Assembly: GCA_021730635.1 (NCBI GenBank)
Contig: JAJNNC010000002.1
Span: 186,001-250,000 of the forward strand
Length of the DNA: 64,000 bases
Source: Catalimonadaceae bacterium JC749
Lineage (GTDB): Bacteria; Bacteroidota; Bacteroidia; Cytophagales; Cyclobacteriaceae
Direction: 5' to 3'
The translations under genes and the position numbers were made by a program. Below are positions 43,348 to 51,695 of this stretch, one piece after another; the first letter of the stretch is position 1; every line of letters starts with the position of its first letter. The notes under the pieces are model-generated. The model made no database searches, had not been told where the DNA came from, and worked only from the letters and a program-made list of their open reading frames with translations.

Positions 43348-46300
43348 TTGAATGAAAAAGTTATGGTTACCTGTTGCACACAAGAAAAGTTTTTTAGGGT
43401 CATTCTGGCTCTGCTTTGTTTCTTCCCTCTGTCTGCTGAAGCCCAGACCTTCAGGTTTGATCATCTGATAGAAATAGATGCAGAGACTATCTTTGATTCA
43501 AAAACTACCTATACGGAAACAGATGAGCAGGGGAATGTGTATATGGCCGGAAAGTTTGCCGGTACGTTGCAGGTAGGCGCTGGCGATGTGTTTTCTGGGG
43601 AAAGCAGCCGGTATGTCTATGTCATGAAGTTTGAGACAGAATCTACGCTGGCTTATTATAACATGTTAGGCATATATCCTTCAGAGGCAGATATAGATAT
43701 TCATGATATGGCTGTAGACGGAGAGGGTAATGTTTTTCTGCTCATAGATGCCAAACCGGGAGCGGGTATCTCTTATCTGGATGTATATGAAAAGAACAGC
43801 AATATTTATAATCCTACAGAATTTTCAACACGTACTACCTTCTTATTAAAATATTCGTCTGACGGAACGCTTACCCCTGAATCACCTCGCATGCTTGAGG
43901 ATATCCCTGAAAGCGCTTCTCTAGCTTTTGATCACCAGAACCAGCTCTACATAGCGGGCAGAACTGAAATCGACGAGATTTATTCAATGAAGTACCATGC
44001 CACAGATCTAAGCCCTATAGAGGAAAGTAAGGTGCTGCTGGTTAAGTTAATGCTCCAAGATTCTGAGGATTATGTTACCGTAGGAAAATTAAAGGTCGAT
44101 CGGCAGGGTAACATTATTTTAGCAGGCGAATTTGAGGGAGAAATTAGCATTGGCAATGATGTAGCAACTTTCCAGAGTAATCAAAAAAACCTATATGTAG
44201 TCAAGTACCACCAGGAAAATCAATCTTTTTTACAAACGCGGGTACAGACAAATGAGACTGTCAGTCTCAAAGATTTGGCTGTCGATGAAGAGAACCATAT
44301 CTATATCACAGGCAATTATAAAAAGAGTCTTACTTTCAATGAGAATACCACGCTACAGGCCCAGGAGGGGCAGGAGATTTACGTGGCCAAATACAATGAT
44401 CAACTGCTCCTGGCATATGCGTACCCTATCAATGGGAGTGGTTTTGATGAAGCCAGAGGAATTGCCGTCAACGAGTATTTTTTCTACCTCACCGGCCACA
44501 TTGCAAAAGAGGCTGATTTTGACCTCAAGGAGGGGAAGAAGAACTTAAACGCCGGCAATAATGAAATCTTTATCGCAAAATATCAAAAAGCCAATGCCGG
44601 TTACGAAGAGGCAGTGCTGCTAAAATCCGAAACTACTGGTGGTAATAAGAATAGAGGGAATAACATCAGAGTCCATACAGCCGCCAATAATGCTATAGAA
44701 GTACTTGTTGCAGGCTACTATGACAAGGATGTTCTGTTTGACCCTCCGGATGGAGCAATCATTCATGGCAATGAAGATATTTTTTTGGCCCGCTATGAAG
44801 ATATATCTCCGGTCATTTCAAACATCAATCCTACCCTTATAACAGTAGATGATCCTATCACGTTGACGGGGATGCATCTGAAGTCGGAAGAGACTAAAGT
44901 GCTCATCGATGGTAATACAATTGCTGATGAATTAGTCACTGTAAATGATGCAGGTACCTCTATTTCCTTTACTGTCCCGGCAACACTGACCGCAGGAGAA
45001 CATACGGTAACAGTCACTGTGAATGGCAAACAGGCTACCAGTACAGAAGCATTGAAGTTTACCCTGGAAATGGAGGATATCCCCATCATTACGCATCTCG
45101 ACACCCTTCTTGCAAGTGCCGGTGATGCAATCACGATCACCGGAGAGCATCTGAAATCCGATCATACCCAAGTGCTTATCGACGACCAGGCCTTACCGGA
45201 TGATATAGTGAGCGTGGATGCAGCAGGCACCTCCATTACCTTTACTGTCCCGGCAACACTGGCCATAGGAAAACATACTGTGAAGGTTACCGTTGACGGT
45301 AACCCTGCCACAGGAAGTTTAGATTTTACGGTAGTAGCGCCTCCGGTTCCCACCCCTGAAATCACGACCATTAGTCCGCTGGAAATTGCAGTTGGCCAAC
45401 AAGCGACCATAGTTATTACCGGTCAGCATTTGCAATCTACCCAGACGGATGGCACAAAGGTGTATTTAAACAATATACTCTTCATGGGTGCGCTAACAGT
45501 TTCCGAGACTCAGATTTCCTTTACAGTACCAGACAATTTGCCGGTAGGAGACTACACAGTGACTGTGAAAGTGGATGATATACAAGCGATCAGTACAGAG
45601 CCATTGACATTTATCGTCAAGTCGCCTCCCGAGGGCGCGCCACAAATCACCGCCATCGCCCCTTCGGAAACCACAGCGGGACAGGCAGTGGCAGTGACTA
45701 TCACAGGCAAGCATCTGCAACCTACGCAGACGAATGGTACGGTAGTACACATAGATAATGTAGTCTTCACCGGTTCTATTGCAGTGACAGAAACTGGCAT
45801 TACTTTTACCATACCAGACACTTTATCGGTGGGTGTACATACCTTGACCGTCACGGTGGATGGTGAGCCTGCCACAGGGAGCGTGCTGTTTACTGTGAAT
45901 CCTGACCGTTCGGCACCAAGTGTACAGCATGAGTCTCCGGCTCATACCAATGAAGGGGCTGCTGTCAATATTTCGGCCATCATTGCTGATCCGGAATCCG
46001 GTATAGAGAAAGCAGAAATCAGGTATAGCGGTATTACCCAGACGTTGGGCAACCCGGTACCTTTGCCTAATACCGGCGGCACCACCTATACCTTGTCCGT
46101 TCCTGCTTCAGCTTTTGATAAGTTGGGCCTTCAGTATGAGATAAAGGCAGAAAATAAAGAGGGGTTAGACTCTATTGTGGCGGGGAAGGTCTATTTACAG
46201 TATCATTTAGAAAGCACAGCACTGTATGCCATTCAGCAGGAAGCGCCTGCACAAAAACATTACCGTATCATAGCCATGCCCTTTAAAAAACAGCCAGTCA

Positions 46301-47559
46301 CAGAGGCTTGGCAAGGAGGTATTACCGATAGCACCTACAATCAGCGCAATTTTCGGCTGTTCCGGAGTAAAAACAATCAATATCAGGAGTATCTGCAGGG
46401 AGATTTTACCGATTTTACCCTTGGAGAAGGGTATATGTATATCCAGAAAAAATCTGATTTCAATGTACAGGGACTGATTGACGCTGAAAGATTGTTGGAT
46501 GCCGGAGGGGGGCTGTATGTGGAGATTCCTGTGCAGCCAGGGAATAATCTGATTGGTAATCCTTTTCCTTTTGCCATAGATTGGGAAACAGTAAAGCAGG
46601 CCAATGCTGAGATTATAGCTGATTTTCAAGGCGATTTGAGTTTGAAAGGGTATGAAGAAGGGCCGATATTGAAAAGTGCTTTACAAGCTTATGAAGGCGG
46701 GCTGGTAAGATATAATGGCGATGGAGAGGTAAAACTAAAAATCCCTGTGTCGGCAGGAAATGCTGAAAATATTCGTATGGCAGGCACAGCAAATAAAAAG
46801 GCAACGTCTGTCAATCCGCTGGACAATCCCAGTTGGCAGGTGAATCTGGATCTGGAAGGTGAGGAGTTGGTTTACCGAATTGCAGGTTTTGGAATGCACC
46901 CGGCGGCCCGGCAGGCAGAAGATCATTGGGATGATTATGCTTTTCCCAGGCTTACGGAATATTTAGAATTGAATTTCAACAATCCCCTTATGCCAGGTGA
47001 TCTTGTAGCCAGAGACATTGTACCCACGGCGGAGGCATATACCTGGGAGGTAGAGGTAGTGTCGAACCTGTCTCCTCAGTCCATGCAATTGACCTGGGAT
47101 AACAGTTTTTTCGGTCAGAACGACAAACAACTGATGTTGCTGGATCTGCAAAACAACCAGTGGGTCGATATGCGAAAACAGCAGACGTATCCTTTCCATC
47201 TGGGAAATGGAAGCCGCTCTTTTAAAATATTTTTTGGAACGCAGGAAACCATAGCACCACACAGGGTGCCCGACAGAAACAGTGTAGGAACTCCGTTTCC
47301 TAACCCTGCGGCCCATGACTTGGCCTTCCCCATTTCACTGGCTGGCTTTCAGCAGCTATATCAGATTGAGGTAGCCATTTACAATGCTACCGGAGACCTG
47401 GTAGCCAGCTTTTCTCAGCGGCAGACATCCGGATTTCATCAGATAGGGTGGAATCGTCAGGATCAGAGAGGGACGATACTTCCGGCAGGTTTATATTTCT
47501 ACCGTATACAAATAGCAGGAGATCTCAAGCCCTATACAGGAAAAATTGTGCTGCAATAA
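43348..47559 (+). CDS. Giant secreted protein: beta-propeller repeats, four IPT/TIG domains, T9SS type A sorting domain
   Basis: The longest frame starts with TTG at 43348; an ATG at 43363 gives a shorter lead and is an alternative. Both keep the signal peptide (LALLCFFPLSAEAQ). Residues 35-470 carry SBBP-like propeller repeats (ETDEQGNVYMAGKFAGTLQVG, VDRQGNIILAGEFEGEISIG, VDEENHIYITGNYKKSLTF). Residues 475-850 are four IPT/TIG domains (ISNINPTLITVDDPITLTGMHL and so on). The first two are nearly identical in parts at DNA level: a 21-base stretch at 44968-44988 recurs at 45241-45261, exactly 91 codons apart. Another Ig-like domain follows, and the protein ends with a T9SS sorting domain (VGTPFPNPAAHDL ... 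GLYFYRIQIAGDLKPYTGKIVL). It is sent to the cell surface by T9SS. It closes the five-gene operon and converges on the T6SS operon with 19 bases between stops. Confidence 0.88.
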   Translation: MNEKVMVTCCTQEKFFRVILALLCFFPLSAEAQTFRFDHLIEIDAETIFDSKTTYTETDEQGNVYMAGKFAGTLQVGAGDVFSGESSRYVYVMKFETESTLAYYNMLGIYPSEADIDIHDMAVDGEGNVFLLIDAKPGAGISYLDVYEKNSNIYNPTEFSTRTTFLLKYSSDGTLTPESPRMLEDIPESASLAFDHQNQLYIAGRTEIDEIYSMKYHATDLSPIEESKVLLVKLMLQDSEDYVTVGKLKVDRQGNIILAGEFEGEISIGNDVATFQSNQKNLYVVKYHQENQSFLQTRVQTNETVSLKDLAVDEENHIYITGNYKKSLTFNENTTLQAQEGQEIYVAKYNDQLLLAYAYPINGSGFDEARGIAVNEYFFYLTGHIAKEADFDLKEGKKNLNAGNNEIFIAKYQKANAGYEEAVLLKSETTGGNKNRGNNIRVHTAANNAIEVLVAGYYDKDVLFDPPDGAIIHGNEDIFLARYEDISPVISNINPTLITVDDPITLTGMHLKSEETKVLIDGNTIADELVTVNDAGTSISFTVPATLTAGEHTVTVTVNGKQATSTEALKFTLEMEDIPIITHLDTLLASAGDAITITGEHLKSDHTQVLIDDQALPDDIVSVDAAGTSITFTVPATLAIGKHTVKVTVDGNPATGSLDFTVVAPPVPTPEITTISPLEIAVGQQATIVITGQHLQSTQTDGTKVYLNNILFMGALTVSETQISFTVPDNLPVGDYTVTVKVDDIQAISTEPLTFIVKSPPEGAPQITAIAPSETTAGQAVAVTITGKHLQPTQTNGTVVHIDNVVFTGSIAVTETGITFTIPDTLSVGVHTLTVTVDGEPATGSVLFTVNPDRSAPSVQHESPAHTNEGAAVNISAIIADPESGIEKAEIRYSGITQTLGNPVPLPNTGGTTYTLSVPASAFDKLGLQYEIKAENKEGLDSIVAGKVYLQYHLESTALYAIQQEAPAQKHYRIIAMPFKKQPVTEAWQGGITDSTYNQRNFRLFRSKNNQYQEYLQGDFTDFTLGEGYMYIQKKSDFNVQGLIDAERLLDAGGGLYVEIPVQPGNNLIGNPFPFAIDWETVKQANAEIIADFQGDLSLKGYEEGPILKSALQAYEGGLVRYNGDGEVKLKIPVSAGNAENIRMAGTANKKATSVNPLDNPSWQVNLDLEGEELVYRIAGFGMHPAARQAEDHWDDYAFPRLTEYLELNFNNPLMPGDLVARDIVPTAEAYTWEVEVVSNLSPQSMQLTWDNSFFGQNDKQLMLLDLQNNQWVDMRKQQTYPFHLGNGSRSFKIFFGTQETIAPHRVPDRNSVGTPFPNPAAHDLAFPISLAGFQQLYQIEVAIYNATGDLVASFSQRQTSGFHQIGWNRQDQRGTILPAGLYFYRIQIAGDLKPYTGKIVLQ

Positions 47560-47578
47560 GCTGTCCCAGCTAAAGCGT

Positions 47579-48637
47579 CTAATGCTTAGTAGATATGTTT
47601 TTCTGTCCGTTCGCCTGATGCGCTGTTTGAAGGTATTTTACCTCCTGATCGGTGACCCCATAAGCCGACAAGACAGGTAAGAGCGTCTGGTATTGTTCTT
47701 CAGGAATAGGTTTGCCTTCGCTCAAGGTTTGAATCGCTTTCACCTGCTTTCCTACCTTCTGATAAATAGCGTCTGCAAAAGTGATCATCCTGGTTGTGAG
47801 TTCGGTAGCGGAGAGCGCTTCATCAGTCGCAGGCACATACAACTGGAAGTGCAGACTGCCTTGTTTGAAGTAGGTGGTGCCTGAGGCTTCCTGTTGGGTT
47901 TCCATAGCGGTCATACCCAGCGATTGCACCACCGGAACCATAATCTCATCCCTGATTTGATCGGCAAACAGCCCAAAAGCAGGATCGTAGGAGGGGTGTC
48001 GGACCTGAAAAGCGCCGAAGTGAGCCTTTTTTTCTTTCAGTAAGGTGACAATTTCCTCGGAAGCTACCGCTGTTTTCTCTTCTTGTGCATGATTTCCGGC
48101 ATCCCCGATGAGGAACAGAATATTAGACTCTCTGCTTTTTAGCTGATCGGTACTCAGGGCCTCTTTCAAAGCATAGTAGACGGCTTCTGCTTCTTCCGGA
48201 TTATCGCCACTCAGGGTGCTGCGGCTTCGCAGCCATTGGGAAGGGTTTTTATCAGCCATTTTGTTGTCCAGGTATAGCCAGGTTCCTTCGGAGGCATCCG
48301 TAAAACAGGCAGCGGTTATATTGATATGAGGTACATTGCGCAGCGTATCGATGGCATCGGCTACCGCCGGTATGAAATTTTCCATACCCGGAGTGGCATC
48401 CACCACCACCATAAGGTTAATGCTGCTCTGCTGCAAGGCAGCCAACTGCAATTTCTGTTGAATCTCCGCGACCACCGCCGCATCAAGGGGGTTGGGTGGG
48501 GGAAGAGACTCTGGGGAAGAGGCGGGTACCTGCCGGTAAAGAAACAACACAAAGGGAATGAAAAGCAGGGAGAAAATGCCCAGCAATACAAACTTATAGA
48601 CAGCGGATCTTCGCTCTTGATAGTTCAGGGGTTTCAT
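47579..48637 (-). CDS. T6SSiii membrane protein with TssO-like N-terminus and vWA domain
   Basis: A 352-residue protein. The first 40 residues (MKPLNYQERRSAVYKFVLLGIFSLLFIPFVLFLYRQVP) form a short cytosolic lead and one TM, and look like the start of TssO of Bacteroidota T6SS as I remember it. Residues 73-240 form a von Willebrand A-like domain (INLMVVVDATPGMENFIPAVADAIDTL, FLIGDAGNH). The MIDAS motif is degenerate: DATPG (Asp80) instead of DxSxS. The rest is helical. TssR of T6SSiii also carries a vWA-type domain, so this may be a TssO-TssR-like hybrid that anchors the baseplate to the envelope. It is the last gene of the T6SS core operon, 77 bases after tssK. Confidence 0.6.
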   Translation of the reverse strand: MKPLNYQERRSAVYKFVLLGIFSLLFIPFVLFLYRQVPASSPESLPPPNPLDAAVVAEIQQKLQLAALQQSSINLMVVVDATPGMENFIPAVADAIDTLRNVPHINITAACFTDASEGTWLYLDNKMADKNPSQWLRSRSTLSGDNPEEAEAVYYALKEALSTDQLKSRESNILFLIGDAGNHAQEEKTAVASEEIVTLLKEKKAHFGAFQVRHPSYDPAFGLFADQIRDEIMVPVVQSLGMTAMETQQEASGTTYFKQGSLHFQLYVPATDEALSATELTTRMITFADAIYQKVGKQVKAIQTLSEGKPIPEEQYQTLLPVLSAYGVTDQEVKYLQTAHQANGQKNISTKH

Positions 48638-48714
48638 TGTTTTCCTGTTTTACTTGATGTGATAAGGATCATAGGCGAAAATCTGTATGGCTTCTTGATG
48701 GAAGAATATTGTGT

Positions 48715-49896
48715 TTAGAAATTCCACAGACTTTTCTTTTTATGGCTTCCCTTTTCCGGTTCTTCGTTGATGAATAAACTTTGCTTGGTCATCGGAGAGG
48801 CTTTGGGTACTTCTTTGGGCGCTTCCTTGGGTTTACCGATAAACTCCAGTTGATTCAGGCGGTCGAACAATGAACCGATGGTCAGCAAGAATTTTTCGGA
48901 TACCTGGGCTGCACTGGCAATATCCAGGTGGTTATATTCCATGTCTACCATATTTTTTAAGGCATTTTCCAGAGAACCCGGGCTGAGTTCCGACCAATCC
49001 GCAAAGTATTTCAGCAGTTCTTCCCGGTCGGCACTGCTCATACAGTTCAAGGCAGTAGCCATCAGGCGGGCCAAACGCTTGAACAGTAATATCAGGGCAA
49101 CAGGAGGTTGGGTGGCCATGGTAGTGGATAGATAGTCCAGGTAGTCGGCCAGGAAAAAAGCCAGTGTCTGACACAGCGAGGCGATATGGTCTGTGAGCGC
49201 AGCCGGTATACTTTTGTCTTTTATTTTTTTGATGATCTGGATGACATCTATATATAGATTATGACAGGCCTCTCCGGTTCTGTTACAAAATTCTGTAAGC
49301 ATAGGGTGAGCCAGTATACTGGTGCAGGCAGGAATAAACTGTTCGAGTAACTTCACTTCATTGCCCATCACTCTTATTTTACCGATTGTCAGATGGTAAG
49401 TACCCAGGTGGGTAATTTTGAGCTGATCGGAAGGAATGATTTCCAGAGTATACTCCGGCCGGGTATAGGGGTAGCGGAGTGGTGTCTCTTCCGGATGGGG
49501 AGTGCCGGTGGGTACTCTGACAAAAGGATTTACCATGATAATCACGTCCAACAGCAGTTGGTCATTACCTTCCAGTGTAAAGACCGTACTGAGCGGGTTA
49601 TCTTCTGTGTAATGATAGCTCAGTATCTCAATCCTGGCCCCTCCCCGGGTAATGGCCCGGCATTCCAGCAGCCTGGCATGGATGGTCCTGTCAGGTTGTG
49701 CCACAAGGCGGATGTCTAATGATTTGGGCGCTTCTGGGGTAGCGGGCAGCAAGCCGAAATTATATTGATTCAGGGGTATACTGGCCAGATCCCTGAGTTG
49801 ATCATAATAGGCATGTTCTTGCTGGATAAAATGATCTTTGGAGATTTTCATGCCATTCACCCAATGTACCGGTAAATATGTGACAGGAGGTAACAT
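48715..49896 (-). CDS. tssK: T6SS baseplate subunit TssK
   Basis: A 393-residue protein without signal peptide. The start is VHWVNGMKISKDHFIQQEHAYYDQLRDLASIPLNQYNFGLLPA, the expected TssK shoulder/neck opening with its 'W-x-x-G-M ... H-x-Q' pattern. The middle helices (LLEQFIPACTSILAHPMLTEFCNRTGEACHNLYIDVIQIIKKIKDKSIPAALTDHIASLCQTLAFFLADYLDYLS) and the ISGYNP-free C-terminal head fit the Bacteroidota version. TssK joins the TssFG wedge to the membrane complex. The last residues end in a Lys/Glu-rich tail. It lies 14 bases after tssN. Confidence 0.85.
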   Translation of the reverse strand: MLPPVTYLPVHWVNGMKISKDHFIQQEHAYYDQLRDLASIPLNQYNFGLLPATPEAPKSLDIRLVAQPDRTIHARLLECRAITRGGARIEILSYHYTEDNPLSTVFTLEGNDQLLLDVIIMVNPFVRVPTGTPHPEETPLRYPYTRPEYTLEIIPSDQLKITHLGTYHLTIGKIRVMGNEVKLLEQFIPACTSILAHPMLTEFCNRTGEACHNLYIDVIQIIKKIKDKSIPAALTDHIASLCQTLAFFLADYLDYLSTTMATQPPVALILLFKRLARLMATALNCMSSADREELLKYFADWSELSPGSLENALKNMVDMEYNHLDIASAAQVSEKFLLTIGSLFDRLNQLEFIGKPKEAPKEVPKASPMTKQSLFINEEPEKGSHKKKSLWNF

Positions 49897-49910
49897 ATCG
49901 TCTTTTACTT

Positions 49911-50762
49911 TTAATAATCCAGATAAACTCTTTTGGCACTAATCAAAACGTTGTCTTTCAGCTGATTCCGGTAAACACTCATGTTCGGATCAATGACCTG
50001 TTTTTTCCACCAGTATTTCCGGGTGTAGAAATGCCATCCGAAAGGCTGATGTTCTGTATTGGCCACAATCCTGGTGGAAGGATGTTCACTGTTGTAGTCA
50101 TGAACAAAATAGTGAAACACATCGCCAAACTTCATATTCATGGGAGCCCGGATGGTAAATTTCGAATAAGTGTCATGCTGGCCATCCCTGGCAATCCGGA
50201 AATGTACCCGGATGGCCTCACTGGGAATCAGTTCGGGCACCTCCATATATTCCAGATATTGCCAGATATAATAAATTTTGGCGGGGATAGCTTTCCAGAG
50301 GAAGAAGGTTTTGTGCAGTAGAAAAGGAAAGAAGAACAGCAGGGCGGAGCCCGTCATCACCCATCCCGGTTCTGTCTGGGTCAGCAGCTGGTACACCGCC
50401 AGAAAACCCGTTGCACCCATACAGGTTATGGCCAGCGTGAATAAAGTCTCGGCAAAAAAAAGATCTCTCCGGCTCCAGGGTTGCCCCTTGTACAGAAGCC
50501 AGGTGTGTATCAGGCCCATCAGAAAGAATGAGATCAGCAAAATGATATACAAGGTGCGGGGTGTGATTTCCTGAAGAAGCCCCAGGCAACCCAACAAGCT
50601 GAGGGCAACTACAAAGGATAGCCCGTGGATGATAGCCCGCCCGTTTCTTGCGTTTTTTCTGATCATAAAGAAGAAAATACTCAGCAAAACAGCAACACTC
50701 AACAGCGTGATATAGATCAGGTTAGCCGTACTTATAGAGATTATGTTCATCATTTCTTTCAT
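49911..50762 (-). CDS. tssN: T6SSiii membrane protein TssN
   Basis: A 283-residue protein with five hydrophobic helices in the first 150 residues (IYITLLSVAVLLSIFFFMI, IIHGLSFVVALSLLGCLGLL, TLYIILLISFFLMGLIHTWLL, LFTLAITCMGATGFLAVYQLL, GSALLFFFPFLLHKTFFLW). A soluble C-terminal domain follows (IYYIWQYLEYMEVPELIPSEAIRVHFRIARDGQHDTYSKFTIRAPMNMKFGDVFHYFVHDYNSEHP). That layout defines TssN, which with TssO, P, Q and R replaces TssJLM in Bacteroidota systems. Its ATG follows the tssG TGA directly. Confidence 0.88.
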   Translation of the reverse strand: MKEMMNIISISTANLIYITLLSVAVLLSIFFFMIRKNARNGRAIIHGLSFVVALSLLGCLGLLQEITPRTLYIILLISFFLMGLIHTWLLYKGQPWSRRDLFFAETLFTLAITCMGATGFLAVYQLLTQTEPGWVMTGSALLFFFPFLLHKTFFLWKAIPAKIYYIWQYLEYMEVPELIPSEAIRVHFRIARDGQHDTYSKFTIRAPMNMKFGDVFHYFVHDYNSEHPSTRIVANTEHQPFGWHFYTRKYWWKKQVIDPNMSVYRNQLKDNVLISAKRVYLDY

Positions 50763-51695
50763 TCATGCAAGCGTAGTTGTGTACCGGAGCCTTCCTGTAA
50801 AAGTATCATCCGAAAGTATAAAGATACTCTCTTCCTCCTCGACCTTCACCTGTGTCACTACAGTAGCTTCCGCAGGCATCAAAAAACCAAACAGGGTATC
50901 AAGGACTTTTTGTGCTTCTCCTTCGGGCATTACCCGCAACAAATCTTTAGCTTTTACCGGTCCTATGCTGACAGCCACCGACGGATTATCATCAGACCAT
51001 TCTTCCCCTAATATGAAATTGATGCCCACCACCGAATCATTTAATACCCAGTCTGCCTGATGCTCCGGCGTGATGGGCTCAGGAGCGATCAAGGTTACTG
51101 CTACTGTTTCTCCCAGTAAAATCTCCAAGGCTCTTGCCGTCAGTGAGAGATTGCCTGCGATCTGATGGGCAAAAGGAAGTAATGCCAGGAGAACAGACAG
51201 CTGATGGGTGGGTAAATCCCTTTGCTTGATCTGCCAGAAATTGGCAAAAGGATCATGTTGGGATAAGGCATTCCAGAAAAGCCTTTCCGTGAGTTCCAGC
51301 TGAATCCTGTGCCCGTAAAACTCCTGCTCCAGGGGAAGAAAAAAATTTCTAGAGGCCTTTTCTTCCTTTCTGTACCTCCCGGATTCTTCTATCACCTCCT
51401 GGGTAGAGGCTATTTTCTTGGTGGGAGGGGTCGCATGGAAAAGACCTTCCGGCAACATATCATACAGTCCCTCTCTGGCAACGTTGACCACTACCTTCGT
51501 TCGCTGGGTTTCTTCCCCATTGATCTCCAGGGATAACACATCTTTTTTATATGATCTGTGAAAAGTACCCAGGGGGTGTACCAGGAACTGCTCCAGGTGA
51601 AAAGCAGTATTTTCCAGCAGATGAGCTATCAGAACTTCTGCTCTTATATCATAATCTTCCAGGGAAGTCTCAGCCGTTTTCGCCAGTGTTCTCAT
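50763..51695 (-). CDS. tssG: T6SS baseplate subunit TssG
   Basis: A 310-residue protein without signal peptide. Its first 26 coding bases overlap the end of tssF. LLENTAFHLEQFLVHPLGTFHRSYKKDVLSLEI and the conserved LPTHQLSVLLALLPFAHQIAGNLSLTARALEILLGETVAVTLIAPEPI fit TssG of this system subtype, and the C-terminal half (ADWVLNDSVVGINFILGEEWSDDNPSVAVSIGPVKAKDLLRVMPEGEAQKVLDTLFGFLMPAEATVVTQVKVEEE) follows the family. TssG pairs with two TssF to build each wedge. The overlap makes translational coupling likely. Confidence 0.85.
   Translation of the reverse strand: MRTLAKTAETSLEDYDIRAEVLIAHLLENTAFHLEQFLVHPLGTFHRSYKKDVLSLEINGEETQRTKVVVNVAREGLYDMLPEGLFHATPPTKKIASTQEVIEESGRYRKEEKASRNFFLPLEQEFYGHRIQLELTERLFWNALSQHDPFANFWQIKQRDLPTHQLSVLLALLPFAHQIAGNLSLTARALEILLGETVAVTLIAPEPITPEHQADWVLNDSVVGINFILGEEWSDDNPSVAVSIGPVKAKDLLRVMPEGEAQKVLDTLFGFLMPAEATVVTQVKVEEEESIFILSDDTFTGRLRYTTTLA

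Noticed and set aside
47540-47580. Small hairpin AGCTG-TCC-CAGCT between the convergent stops of the T9SS substrate and the vWA gene
   Set aside because: Only 5 base pairs and no T run on either strand; too weak to be called a bidirectional terminator.
49447-49457. GAGTATACTC palindrome resembling half of the operator
   Set aside because: It lies inside tssK coding sequence, lacks the 9-base arms and the spacer of the intergenic sites, and short palindromes of this kind arise by chance.
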